64,000 nucleotides of DNA from an uncultured Agathobaculum sp. (GCA_934504345.1 CAKSVR010000006.1:15293-79292); one strand, 5' to 3'. Numbered from the stretch's first letter, positions 22,648 through 30,187 are shown. Made by a program: numbers and translations. Notes: generated from the letters alone by a model not told the origin.

Positions 22648-23895
22648 ATGAAAAAGGACAATACGCCGGTCGATATTGACTTTGCGGAGGCGGCGGTGCC
22701 GCATTATGCCCGCCGCGGCATCGTGACGATGTTCATGATCATGCTGGGCTTCACGTTCTTCTCGGCCAGTATGTGGGTCGGTCAGGAAATGGCCGATGGA
22801 CTGGATTTTGGCGGCTTTATCACTTCCATGATCATCGGCGGCATTATTTTGAGCCTGTACACCGGCCTGCTGGGCTATGTCGGCGCGGAAACCGGCATGA
22901 GCCTTGACCTGCTGGCACGCAAGGCGTTCGGCCTCAAGGGCTCGTACCTGCCGAGCGCGATGATCTCGTTCACGCAGATCGGCTGGTTCGGTGTCGGCAT
23001 CGCCATGTTCGCGATCCCGGTCGCAAATGAACTGCTCGGCGGCAGCACGACGGCGGAGTGGGTGCTCGTTATCATCGCAGGTGCGTGCATGACGGCCTCG
23101 GCCTACTTCGGCATCAAGTCGCTGACGGCCATCAGCTACATTGCGGTGCCGCTGGTCGCTGTTCTGGGCACGGTGGCGATGGTAATGGCGGTCAAGCGCG
23201 GCGACGGCACGATGATCGACCAGTTCGCCAAGTCGAGCGGCACGCTGACGGTCATCGGCGGTGCGGGTCTGGTCATCGGCTCGTTCGTTTCGGGCGGTAC
23301 GGCGACCCCGAACTTCTCCCGCTTCGCCCGCAATGGCAAGGTCGGCGCCATCACGACCGTTATCGCGTTCTTCATCGGCAACTCGCTGATGTTCTTCTTC
23401 GGCGGTATTTCGTCGGTTTATGTCGGCGGCAACGACATTTTTGAGGTCATGATCAACCTCGGTCTGTTCTATCTGGCAATCCTGGTGCTCGGCCTCAATA
23501 TCTGGACCACCAACGACAACGCGCTGTATTCGGCGGGTCTGGGTCTGGCGAACATTTTCGGCCAGAAGAAAAAGACGATGGTGCTCATTTCCGGCATTGT
23601 CGGCACGGTGCTGTCGGTCTGGCTGTACTGGAATTTCACCGGCTGGCTGAATATCCTCAACTGCACGCTGCCGCCGGTCGGCATCATTCTGGTGCTCAGT
23701 TTCTTTATGCACCGCGAGCAGTACAAGGACGTTGCGGTGACGGAAAATGTCAACTGGTTTGCCGTTCTCGGCGTTGTGGTCGGCGCGGTCGTGGCCAATA
23801 TCGTACCGTGGGGTATCGCATCCATCAACGGCATGGTGGTCGCAGCGGTGTGCTATCTGCTTGGCAGCAAGGCCAAGGCAACACCGCACAATTAA
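22648..23895 (+). CDS. Cytosine/purine permease (NCS1 family, CodB-like)
   Basis: 415 aa, twelve hydrophobic segments. N-terminal FAEAAVPHYARRG and MLGFTFFSASMWVGQEM, and the middle GGTATPNFSRFARN and LGLNIWTTNDNALYSAGLG, match CodB-type permeases that import cytosine or related bases. The last residues (KATPHN) and the stop are encoded by the terminus of repeat SHR3, so the native C-terminus was probably replaced. Likely works with the upstream PRTase-like gene in base salvage. Confidence 0.9.
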   Translation: MKKDNTPVDIDFAEAAVPHYARRGIVTMFMIMLGFTFFSASMWVGQEMADGLDFGGFITSMIIGGIILSLYTGLLGYVGAETGMSLDLLARKAFGLKGSYLPSAMISFTQIGWFGVGIAMFAIPVANELLGGSTTAEWVLVIIAGACMTASAYFGIKSLTAISYIAVPLVAVLGTVAMVMAVKRGDGTMIDQFAKSSGTLTVIGGAGLVIGSFVSGGTATPNFSRFARNGKVGAITTVIAFFIGNSLMFFFGGISSVYVGGNDIFEVMINLGLFYLAILVLGLNIWTTNDNALYSAGLGLANIFGQKKKTMVLISGIVGTVLSVWLYWNFTGWLNILNCTLPPVGIILVLSFFMHREQYKDVAVTENVNWFAVLGVVVGAVVANIVPWGIASINGMVVAAVCYLLGSKAKATPHN

Positions 23896-24107
23896 AGCTG
23901 CGGCTCCTTGCGCAGGCTCCGGTCGCGCTGCCGCGGCGCTTTGTGGAAATTTTGTGCTCTGACTTTGGCTTCGGTTCCTTGCGCGAGTTCCGTCCGCGCT
24001 GCCGAGATTTTTTGCAATACGTCAAGTATTGCTGCAAAACCGCGCCTCGTCAGTACGCAAAATTTACTCACAAATCGCTCTTGTTCAATTATGCGGTATT
24101 GCCTTAA
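23873..24107 (+). repeat. Short hairpin repeat SHR3 (overlaps permease stop)
   Basis: About 235 bp. The left terminus AAGGCAACACCGCACAATTAA encodes the end and stop codon (23893-23895) of the permease gene; the right terminus is ATTATGCGGTATTGCCTTAA. Central hairpin GCAATAC-GTCAA-GTATTGC, where SHR1, 2 and 4 have GGTAATAC/GTATTACC: both sides change together. Contains a block (TTCCTTGCGCGAGTTCC) shared only with SHR4. Confidence 0.9.
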
Positions 24108-24202
24108 AAAACTGAAAATGGTGAGAGAAAGGGCAGGCTGTCGCGAAACCACGGTTTCGCCGACAAGCAGGAACGGACCGTGGGCCGTTCCAAAGTCGTC
24201 CG

Positions 24203-24352
24203 AAAGTTCCTGTATAGAAACTTTCTCCCTCTCAGGGTATAAAAACCGGCGCTATCCTTGCGCGGCTTCTCGGCCGCGCTGCGCTGGTACACGCCCTGCC
24301 TTTTTATGAATTTGCACGGCAAATTCTATTTCATGCGCGCTGCCGCGCGATA
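24203..24352 (+). repeat. Dispersed intergenic repeat, family C copy 2
   Basis: Matches 7946-8090: GTCCGAAAG, CTCCCTCTCAGGGTATAAA, ACCGGCGCTATCCTTGC, TCGGCCGCGCTGCGCTG, TTTTTATG, and a final CGCGC palindrome before GATAAAATT. An additional hairpin-forming insert (AATTTGCACGGCAAATT) is present near the right end. The sequence between SHR3 and this block (24108-24202) holds CGAAACC/GGTTTCG and GGAACGG/CCGTTCC hairpins and no gene. Confidence 0.78.
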
Positions 24353-24391
24353 GGATAAAATTGGTTCAATACCGACTTTTTCGACAAACTG

Positions 24392-24423
24392 AAAGGGCGT
24401 TCCCGGCGGGAACGCCCTTTTTG
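24392..24423 (+). terminator. Intrinsic terminator upstream of spoVT
   Basis: AAAGGGCGTTCCC (24392-24404), loop GGC, GGGAACGCCCTTT (24408-24420), then TTT. Usable on both strands. It isolates spoVT from the upstream repeats. The following 24429-24463 contains CTTGTACACAG and CTGTGCACAAG as an imperfect inverted repeat, a possible operator. Confidence 0.88.
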
Positions 24424-24604
24424 CACAAAACTTGTACACAGGCTGGGGATAAGTTCTGTGCACAAGCCGATAAAAAAATCCACTGGTGTAATTTTCATAT
24501 GCAGGAACAGATTGTCCGGCCGGTTTTTCTACATGAATTGCACGGTTTCAGTAAATACTACCACTATCGCAACAGAAATTCCGAAAATGGGAGGCGGAAA
24601 TACG

Positions 24605-25147
24605 ATGAAAGCAACCGGAATCGTGCGCCGGATCGACGACCTCGGCCGTGTCGTTATCCCGAAAGAGATCAGGCGGACACTGCGGATTCGAGAGGGTGAC
24701 CCGTTAGAGATCTACACCGACCGGGACGGTGAAGTGATCTTCAAGAAATACTCTCCGATGGGAGAGATGGGCGCGCTGTCGGCCGAGCTGTCGGAGGCGC
24801 TGGCGCGCACGGCGGGCATGAGCTGTGCCATCTGCGACCGCGATGCGGTGATAGCGGCGGCGGGCGGCGCGAAAAAGGATGTGCTGGAGAAGAATATCTC
24901 GGCGGAGCTGGAGCAGCTGATGGAAAAGCGCCTGAACTACGAGCGCGAACCGTCGGATGCACCCGATGTGCTGCTCTGCGCGCAGGACAGCTATGCGGTG
25001 GTGACCGCGGCGCCTATCATCACGGACGGCGATGTGAGCGGCTGTGTGGCGTTCGTCAGCGAAAAGGAGGACGAGCACGCGGACGAGGTGCTGCTCAAGC
25101 TGTGCCAGTCGGCGGCGCAGTTTTTGTCCAAACGCATTGCAGTGTGA
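24605..25147 (+). CDS. spoVT: Stage V sporulation protein T (AbrB-family regulator)
   Basis: 180 aa from ATG 24605, GGGAGG upstream. The N-terminus MKATGIVRRIDDLGRVVIPK, then EIRRTLRIREGDPLEIYT, is the canonical SpoVT swapped-hairpin AbrB DNA-binding domain. The C-terminal ~120 residues form the GAF-like domain. SpoVT tunes late forespore gene expression. A good marker that the organism belongs to a spore-forming lineage. Followed by a 57-aa gene. Confidence 0.96.
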   Translation: MKATGIVRRIDDLGRVVIPKEIRRTLRIREGDPLEIYTDRDGEVIFKKYSPMGEMGALSAELSEALARTAGMSCAICDRDAVIAAAGGAKKDVLEKNISAELEQLMEKRLNYEREPSDAPDVLLCAQDSYAVVTAAPIITDGDVSGCVAFVSEKEDEHADEVLLKLCQSAAQFLSKRIAV

Positions 25148-25162
25148 AAGGAGAGTATCACC

Positions 25163-25336
25163 ATGCACAAGCATAAAGAACGTGAGCCCAAGGCATTCCC
25201 GCAGTACGACGACGCGGCGCATATCGACTCGGCAGCGGTGGCCGAGCTGCCGCCATGGGAGCAGCGGCGTGAGCCCAAGGGCGACCCGTCTGCGACAGCG
25301 TATACGGAGAAATACTGTGAGGGTCAGCAGAAGTGA
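25163..25336 (+). CDS. Small acidic/basic hypothetical protein (57 aa)
   Basis: ATG at 25163, ribosome site GGAGAG upstream, 15 nt after spoVT. Starts MHKHKEREPKAFPQYDDAAH and ends EKYCEGQQK; no hydrophobic segment, Pro/Glu-rich, probably unstructured. A strong terminator follows. Position suggests co-transcription with spoVT, hence perhaps a late-sporulation small protein, which is inference only. Confidence 0.7.
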   Translation: MHKHKEREPKAFPQYDDAAHIDSAAVAELPPWEQRREPKGDPSATAYTEKYCEGQQK

Positions 25337-25341
25337 AAAAT

Positions 25342-25373
25342 GGCGGAACGATATACTATCGTTCCGCCGTTTT
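25342..25373 (+). terminator. Bidirectional terminator between spoVT operon and the C39-like gene
   Basis: GGCGGAACGATA (25342-25353), loop TAC, TATCGTTCCGCC (25357-25368), then GTTTT. Twelve perfect pairs. Confidence 0.92.
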
Positions 25374-25381
25374 ATGTTCGG

Positions 25382-26005
25382 TCAAATCATGTATTCGATG
25401 GTATTTTCCGCGGTCAGCCGGGTCTGGTCATTGAACAGCAGGATGGCCTCGCGGGTGTCGATCTCACCGAGGGCGTATACCTCGTGGGTTTCGCGCTCGA
25501 AACAGGCGCGCGGCACGAGGCGGTTGTATTCGCACGGGTGTTTGTACACCATGCGGATGCCGTCTGTATCGAGCGGGCGATCGAGATAGTACGGGTCGAA
25601 CACGCGCACCATGTCGTTCTCATCGATGCCGGTGAGCGTGACATAGTGTTCGCCGTCAAAGTGCAGGCGCACCACGGCCGCGCCGCCGCAGCGGAGCGCA
25701 TCGCGCAGACGGCTGTTCTGCCCGAAATTGACCGCCGGGCCGGAGAGATACTGCGTGGAGATGTGCAGGCGGCCGATCCTGCCGAAGCCGTTCAGCCAGT
25801 TGCTGAGGAACATCATCGCCGCACAGGAGGTGCCGCTCTTGCCGCTCACGCCGTCCGAGCCGTAGCAGTCCAGACAGTACAGCATGATGTTTCGCACGGC
25901 CTCGGGCGGGATGTCCTCGCGCTCGAACAGGAACGCAAGTGCATTGAGCATGGAGGTCGGGCCGCAGTCATATTCGGAAAGCTGGTAGCGCAGCGGATTT
26001 TTCAT
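25382..26005 (-). CDS. C39-like cysteine peptidase-fold protein
   Basis: 207 aa from ATG 26005 (AGAAGG upstream). N-terminal LSEYDCGPTSMLNALAFLFE carries the C39/papain-like catalytic Cys (the CGPTS motif). His lies in FDGEHYVTLTGID, followed by a downstream D in RVFDPYYLD, giving a plausible triad. No signal peptide and no ABC exporter domains, so it is a free-standing cytosolic protein. Substrate unknown; relatives include bacteriocin leader peptidases. The promoter region holds a 12-bp palindrome ACTATATATAGT (26042-26053), a candidate operator. Confidence 0.8.
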   Translation of the reverse strand: MKNPLRYQLSEYDCGPTSMLNALAFLFEREDIPPEAVRNIMLYCLDCYGSDGVSGKSGTSCAAMMFLSNWLNGFGRIGRLHISTQYLSGPAVNFGQNSRLRDALRCGGAAVVRLHFDGEHYVTLTGIDENDMVRVFDPYYLDRPLDTDGIRMVYKHPCEYNRLVPRACFERETHEVYALGEIDTREAILLFNDQTRLTAENTIEYMI

Positions 26006-26084
26006 GGAGTGGGCCTTCTTTCTCGGTATTCCTACTGAATTACTATATATAGTAAAGTCAATGCCGGCCAATGTCAATACAAAT

Positions 26085-26113
26085 TTGCGAAAATGGTATA
26101 TTCATGGTATGAT
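26085..26113 (+). promoter_or_regulatory. Promoter for the ABC ATPase gene
   Basis: TTGCGA (26085-26090), 17-nt spacer, TATGAT (26108-26113); the gene starts 47 nt downstream. Confidence 0.6.
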
Positions 26114-26159
26114 AGAGGGACTTCCCACCCACAATAGAGGGGAAAGGGGAGAAACAGCA

Positions 26160-26828
26160 TTGCTAAAACTGGTTCATGCGAGTAAAATATATGGTAAGAG
26201 CGGCGTGTGTGCGCTGAATGCGGTCGAGTTGACCGTGCAGAGCGGCGAATATGTGTCGATAACCGGCGCCTCCGGCTCGGGAAAGAGCACGCTGATGCAC
26301 ATTCTCGGGCTGCTGGACAGCCTGACGGGCGGGGAATATCGACTCGACGGCGCGGAGGTTTCCGGGCTGCCGCCCAAAGCGCGGGCGCAGCTGCGCGGCG
26401 AGAAGATTGGGTTCGTGTTCCAGCAGTTCCGGCTGCTGGCGGGCATGACGGCGCTGGAAAATGTTGCGCTGCCGCTGGCCTTGCAGGGTGTGCCGCGTGC
26501 CGAGCGCCTCGAGCGGGCCGAAGCGCTGCTGGCGCAGGTCGGACTGGCCGAGCGGGCGAACCACCGTCCGCATCAGCTTTCGGGAGGGCAGCAGCAGCGG
26601 ACAGCCATTGCGCGGGCGCTGGTGACAGAGCCGTGTGTGATTCTGGCGGACGAGCCCACAGCCGGGCTTGATCCTGCCGCCGCAGACAGCGTTCTGGCGC
26701 TGTTCGACCGGCTGCACCGGGACGGGCACACGCTGGTGCTCATCACGCATGATGAGCGGGCGGCGGAGCGCGCCGCGAGGAGGCTGTTTTTGGAGAACGG
26801 GCGCCTTTTTGCAGCGAAACAGAACTGA
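26160..26828 (+). CDS. ABC transporter ATP-binding protein (MacB/LolD type), no permease neighbour
   Basis: 222 aa from TTG 26160, eight nt after GGGGAG. All nucleotide-binding motifs are intact: Walker A GASGSGKST (~38-46), Q-loop FVFQQFRLL, signature LSGGQQQRTAIARAL, Walker B VILADEPTAGLD, H-loop LITHDE. The sequence type matches ATPases that partner FtsX-like permeases (MacB, LolD, peptide sensing/export). No permease is encoded on either side; the next 570 bp are repeat LSR3 and its flanks. It may serve a permease elsewhere or be an operon remnant. Confidence 0.93.
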   Translation: MLKLVHASKIYGKSGVCALNAVELTVQSGEYVSITGASGSGKSTLMHILGLLDSLTGGEYRLDGAEVSGLPPKARAQLRGEKIGFVFQQFRLLAGMTALENVALPLALQGVPRAERLERAEALLAQVGLAERANHRPHQLSGGQQQRTAIARALVTEPCVILADEPTAGLDPAAADSVLALFDRLHRDGHTLVLITHDERAAERAARRLFLENGRLFAAKQN

Positions 26829-26844
26829 GATTTGCAAATCCGTT

Positions 26845-27330
26845 TTAGGAAACGGGAACGTGCCGCACGCGTGGCGGGCGCACAAGAGGGTAGACAACCT
26901 ACGGTTTTCCACCCTCTTGTGAATCACCCCTTTTCCCTTGATTCCTAAGCCGGCGCACGGAACGGCTACGCCGTTCCTATTTGAGCTCGGGACCGAAAAA
27001 AGAGAACGGCAGTACCGTTACCGGCTGATAGGTTCGGCTTAACGCCGCCCATTCCTCTCTCGGCTGCGCTCAAGCCGTTAGAGGTCTGCTACACTGCCTT
27101 TACGCAAAACCCGTGAAATCTGCCGCGATAACGCCGCATCAACGCAGGAAACGTGAGCCGATACCCGTTCCTTTATGCGAGTTACCTATGAAGTAGGGTC
27201 GTAAGACCCGTTCGCGAGGTCGCCGAGGGAAAAGGGGAGCTTCCTAAGAGGGTGGAAAACCGTAGGTTGTCTACCCTCTTAGGCCCCGCGCGGGAGCGCC
27301 GTTCCCCGTTTCCCAAACGGTGTGTCAAAC
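26845..27330 (+). repeat. Large structured repeat LSR3 (without terminal units)
   Basis: About 485 bp. Left hairpin 26881-26921 (CACAAGAGGGT/ACCCTCTTGTG, 11 bp, loop with CCTACGG). Core with CGGCAGTACCG, AATCTGCCGCGATAACGCCG, TTTATGCGAGTTACC and GGGTC-GTAA-GACCC. Right hairpin 27243-27283 (CCTAAGAGGGT/ACCCTCTTAGG, loop with CCGTAGG). The GTGCAC end units present in LSR1 and LSR4 are absent. It directly follows the orphan ABC ATPase gene. Confidence 0.85.
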
Positions 27331-27398
27331 CGTACTCTGCAAACCGAAATCAAACAAACCCACCCGGGTTTTCCCATAAAAAAGAGGAGGAAACGAAA

Positions 27399-27887
27399 AT
27401 GGACCGTCGGGACAAAACAAACTACTACCTCGACATGGCGCAGGTCGCGCTCGAGCGCGGCACCTGTCTGCGCCGCAACTTCGGCGCGGTCATCGTCAAG
27501 AACGATGTCATCGTATCCACCGGCTACAACGGTGCGCCGCGCGGCCGCGCGAACTGCATCGACATCGGCACCTGCATCCGTCAGAAGATGGGCATTCCGC
27601 GCGGAGAACGCTACGAGTTCTGCCGCTCGGTGCACGCGGAGATGAATGCCATCATCGCCGCACCGCGCGACCAGATGATCGGCGCAACGCTGTATCTGGT
27701 CGGCCGTGATATGTCCACGGGCGAGATCATGGCGGATGCCAACTCCTGCACAATGTGCAAGCGCCTTATCATCAACGCGGGCATCGAAAAGGTGGTCATC
27801 CGCCGCGATGCCGATACATACGACATCGTAAACGTGCACGACTGGGTGGAGAACGACGACACCCTCGGCAGCAGCATGGCATACTAA
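27399..27887 (+). CDS. Deoxycytidylate (dCMP) deaminase
   Basis: 162 aa from ATG 27399 after GAGGAGG. Zinc-dependent cytidine/deoxycytidylate deaminase fold: SVHAEMNAII supplies the His-Ala-Glu zinc ligand and proton shuttle, and SCTMCKRLIINAGI supplies the two cysteines (PCxxC-like with S in the first position). N-terminal YYLDMAQVALERGTCLRRNFGAVIVKND is typical of the ComEB/dCMP deaminase group. Produces dUMP for thymidylate synthesis. The open frame upstream runs into LSR3 and is not coding. Confidence 0.93.
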   Translation: MDRRDKTNYYLDMAQVALERGTCLRRNFGAVIVKNDVIVSTGYNGAPRGRANCIDIGTCIRQKMGIPRGERYEFCRSVHAEMNAIIAAPRDQMIGATLYLVGRDMSTGEIMADANSCTMCKRLIINAGIEKVVIRRDADTYDIVNVHDWVENDDTLGSSMAY

Positions 27888-27912
27888 ACAGACACCGGAG
27901 AGAGAAAAAACT

Positions 27913-28551
27913 ATGTCAGTATTCGATATTTTCAAGAAGTTGGATGAAGAAAAAGCCGCAAAAGCGGCGCAGCCCATTGAGTGGCTCGTGGTCGGTCTGG
28001 GCAATCCGGGCGCAAAGTATGACAACACCCGCCACAATGCGGGCTTCCGTGCGCTCGAGGGCTACTGCGCCCGCAGCGGCCAGAAGATCGACCGCATGAA
28101 GTTCAAGGCGCTGGCAGGCGAGGGGATGCTCGGCGGCAAGCGCGTGCTGTTCCTCAAGCCGCAGACGTTCATGAACCTGTCGGGTGAAGCGGTGCGCGAT
28201 GCGGCCTCGTTCTATAAGATCCCGCCTGAGCACGTTATCGTGCTGTCGGATGATGTGTCGCTCGATGTGGGCACGCTGCGCGTACGCGCGAAGGGCTCGG
28301 CAGGCGGTCAGAACGGCCTGAAGAACATCATTTACCATCTTGGCAGCGAGGATTTCCCGCGCGTTAAGATCGGCGTGGGCAAAAAGCCGCGCCCGGATTA
28401 CGACCTTGCGGCATGGGTGCTGGGCAAATTCCCGGCGGAGGACCAGAAAGCCATCGACAAGGCGTGCGAGGATGCGGTGAGCGCCGCTGCGTGCATCATC
28501 GCGGAGGACTGCGCCGCCGCCGCACAGAAATTCAACGGAAAACGTATCTAA
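27913..28551 (+). CDS. pth: Peptidyl-tRNA hydrolase with N-terminal extension
   Basis: 212 aa. Releases tRNA from prematurely dropped peptidyl-tRNA. Core motifs: WLVVGLGNPGAKYDNTRHNAGF with the catalytic His, FLKPQTFMNLSGEAV, VLSDDVSLDVGTLRVRAKGSAGGQNGLKNI. The family usually starts at the GLGNPG strand; here about 22 extra charged residues (MSVFDIFKKLDEEKAAKAAQ) precede it. The proper ribosome site (GGAGAG) is upstream of this ATG. In operon with dCMP deaminase (25-nt gap). Confidence 0.95.
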   Translation: MSVFDIFKKLDEEKAAKAAQPIEWLVVGLGNPGAKYDNTRHNAGFRALEGYCARSGQKIDRMKFKALAGEGMLGGKRVLFLKPQTFMNLSGEAVRDAASFYKIPPEHVIVLSDDVSLDVGTLRVRAKGSAGGQNGLKNIIYHLGSEDFPRVKIGVGKKPRPDYDLAAWVLGKFPAEDQKAIDKACEDAVSAAACIIAEDCAAAAQKFNGKRI

Positions 28552-28564
28552 GGAGCTGGTTTGG

Positions 28565-28981
28565 ATGAAAACCGCAGTAGTTTACTATTCGTTTGGCGGA
28601 ACGACCCGGTCGTATGCCCGCGCGGAGGCCAAGGCGCGCGGCGCAGATCTGATCGAGCTCAAGCCGCGCCGTCCGTACAACCTGATGAGCGCATTCGTGC
28701 GCGGCTGTCCCGAGGCGATAAAGCAGAAAGGCGTTTCGCTGGACGGGATGCCGCTGTTCGTCGGCTACGACCGCGTGGTGCTGATGGCGCCGGTCTGGGC
28801 GGGCTATCCCGCGCCGCCGTTCAACAGCGCGGTCGAGCTGCTGCCGCCCGGTACGGAGGTCGAGGTCGTGCTGGTTTCCGGCAGCGGCAGCAGTGAGAAG
28901 AGCAAGGCGAAAGTGCGTTTGCAGATCAAAAAACGCGGCTGTACGCTCACGGCGCAGCGTGACATCCGGGCCAGCCGATGA
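28565..28981 (+). CDS. Flavodoxin-like protein
   Basis: 138 aa. Starts MKTAVVYYSFGGTTRSYA, the FMN phosphate-binding loop of flavodoxins (T/S-x-G-x-T), followed by alternating strands including RVVLMAPVWAGYPAPPFNSAV. Small electron carrier or quinone-reductase-like domain. Starts 13 nt after pth with AAGGAG. Confidence 0.85.
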   Translation: MKTAVVYYSFGGTTRSYARAEAKARGADLIELKPRRPYNLMSAFVRGCPEAIKQKGVSLDGMPLFVGYDRVVLMAPVWAGYPAPPFNSAVELLPPGTEVEVVLVSGSGSSEKSKAKVRLQIKKRGCTLTAQRDIRASR

Positions 28982-28997
28982 GCGGAAAGGATATGCG

Positions 28998-29840
28998 ATG
29001 AAAGGATATACCTATGTGCTCCGCTGTGCGGATGATACGCTGTACTGCGGCTGGACGAACGACCTCACGGCTCGGCTGGCGGCGCATAACAGCGGAAAAG
29101 GTGCGAAATATACGCGCGGGCGCGGTCCGGTGACACTGGCGTACAGCGAAATGTACGACACACAGAGCGAGGCCATGCAGCGCGAGGCAGCCATCAAAAG
29201 GCTGACAAGGCCGCAGAAGCAAGCGCTCATCGACAGCCAGAGCGGCGGTGAGCTGCTCACGGTTTACGATGAGGACGGCCGCGCCTGCGGAGAACGCCCG
29301 CGGGCGGTCGTTCATGCACAGGGGCTGTTCCACCATGTGTGCCACCTGTGGGTGGTCGGTGTGCGGGACGGCGTGCGCGGCCTGTGGCTCCAGCAGCGGC
29401 AGTTCGATCGGCCGCTGTTCCCGGGCGGCTTTGATCTGACCTCGACCGGCCATATCGATCCGGGCGAAACGCCGCTGACAGGCGTGCTGCGCGAAGCGCG
29501 GGAGGAGAGCGGCCTGCACCTGACGGAGGCTGATCTGACCGATGGCGGCAGTTACCGTCAGCGCTATGTGCGCGGCGAGGGAAACGGCTTTGACGATGAG
29601 CTGGCGTATACATTTCTGGCGCGTATCGACGGCATTCCGCCGTTCCGGCCCGGCCCAGAGGTCGCGGAGATGCTGTTCGTGCCGCTGGCGGATTTTGCCG
29701 CCGCACAGGAGCAGGGCGCATCGCTCACCGGCCTGACACCGGACGGGCGCACGATGGAGATGCCGAACGAAGCCCTCTGCTGTCTGCACACCGAGGAGTG
29801 GCAGGGCGCGAAACCGCGCATCGAAGCACTTTTTGACTGA
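28998..29840 (+). CDS. GIY-YIG domain fused to Nudix hydrolase
   Basis: 280 aa from ATG 28998 (GGAAAGG upstream). Residues 1-80 are a UPF0213/YhbQ-type GIY-YIG domain: YTYVLRCADDTLYCGWTNDL, then RLAAHNSGKGAKYTRGRGPV and KRLTRPQKQALI. From ~95 onward is a Nudix domain of the isopentenyl-isomerase-like subgroup: GGFDLTSTGHIDPGETPLTG and VLREAREESGL, matching the Nudix box (G-x5-E-x5 to REAxEE-GL). One uninterrupted frame joins a nuclease fold and a nucleotide-diphosphate hydrolase fold. Function of the fusion unknown; a nucleic-acid or nucleotide clean-up role is inference. Confidence 0.88.
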   Translation: MKGYTYVLRCADDTLYCGWTNDLTARLAAHNSGKGAKYTRGRGPVTLAYSEMYDTQSEAMQREAAIKRLTRPQKQALIDSQSGGELLTVYDEDGRACGERPRAVVHAQGLFHHVCHLWVVGVRDGVRGLWLQQRQFDRPLFPGGFDLTSTGHIDPGETPLTGVLREAREESGLHLTEADLTDGGSYRQRYVRGEGNGFDDELAYTFLARIDGIPPFRPGPEVAEMLFVPLADFAAAQEQGASLTGLTPDGRTMEMPNEALCCLHTEEWQGAKPRIEALFD

Positions 29841-29860
29841 AAAGAACAGCCGCCTCCCAC

Positions 29861-29889
29861 TTGACAAGGGGAGGCGGCTGCCTTATAAT
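29861..29889 (+). promoter_or_regulatory. Promoter of antisense RNA D
   Basis: TTGACA (29861-29866), 17-nt spacer, TATAAT (29884-29889): a perfect consensus promoter directly after the GIY-YIG/Nudix gene and pointing at toxin D from its 3' side. GCCGCCTCCC/GGGAGGCGGC (around 29849-29879) forms a hairpin whose loop holds the -35 box, as in module A. Confidence 0.87.
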
Positions 29890-29895
29890 ATCAGT

Positions 29896-29991
29896 ATGAT
29901 GACTGCTTGCTGCGAACAAGCGGTCGTTCCGATTCAAGTTTATAGCTTGTGGAAACGCCGCTTGGTTTACGCTGAGCGGTTATTTCTTTTT
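29896..29991 (+). ncRNA. Predicted antitoxin antisense RNA D
   Basis: About 95 nt. Internal hairpin GCTTGC-TGC-GAACAAGC (bulged) near 29905. A 3' hairpin CCGCT (29958-29962) with AGCGG (29975-29979) is followed by TTATTTCTTTTT. The end is complementary to the stop region of toxin D. It shares the layout but not the sequence of RNAs A-C. Ends are inferred. Confidence 0.62.
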
Positions 29992-30063
29992 ATACTCGAG
30001 GCATAATCCGATGATCCCAACGATCAACAACCCGAACTGAATAAGATCGGAATAAGTAACCAT
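29980..30063 (-). CDS. Type I toxin-like peptide D (27 aa, holin-like toxin type)
   Basis: 27 residues: MVTYSDLIQFGLLIVGIIG, then LCLEYKKK. Like toxin B it begins M-V-x-Y-S-(D/E)-L-(I/F)-Q, has a single hydrophobic helix and a basic end, fitting the small holin-like (Hol_Tox) group. The ribosome site GGAGGTGAT is near-perfect. The reading frame is bracketed by facing promoters. Separate from the 14.5-15.4 kb array. Confidence 0.8.
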   Translation of the reverse strand: MVTYSDLIQFGLLIVGIIGLCLEYKKK

Positions 30064-30113
30064 GGTATCACCTCCGTTCCGGAGGAACAACCTGTCATCT
30101 TACTGATAAAAAT

Positions 30114-30142
30114 ATTCTATCAGTGTTTATGGAATCCGTCAA
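30114..30142 (-). promoter_or_regulatory. Promoter of toxin D mRNA
   Basis: Minus strand: TTGACG (30137-30142), 17-nt spacer, TAGAAT (30114-30119). The leader of about 45 nt includes a GTTCCTCC/GGAGGAAC-type arm that can pair with the ribosome site, consistent with a translationally inert primary transcript. Confidence 0.72.
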
Positions 30143-30152
30143 TAAAAAACAG

Positions 30153-30187
30153 AAAATCCGCTGCATAAGCAGCGGATTTTGCTTTTT
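30153..30187. terminator. Bidirectional terminator
   Basis: AAAATCCGCTGC (30153-30164), loop ATAA, GCAGCGGATTTT (30169-30180), then TTTTTT after GC. Separates the toxin D promoter from the convergent secG operon. Confidence 0.9.

Noticed and set aside
24429..24463. DnaA boxes or replication origin near CTTGTACACAG/CTGTGCACAAG
   Set aside because: The motifs differ from TTATCCACA, only two weak copies occur, and no dnaA or dnaN is nearby.
24534..24560. Sigma-G promoter for spoVT (TGAATT and AATACTA)
   Set aside because: The spacing is 14 nt, too short for the 17-18 nt expected.
27252..27398. Upstream extension of dCMP deaminase
   Set aside because: The extension is encoded by LSR3 sequence; the ATG at 27399 has GAGGAGG and gives the normal family start.
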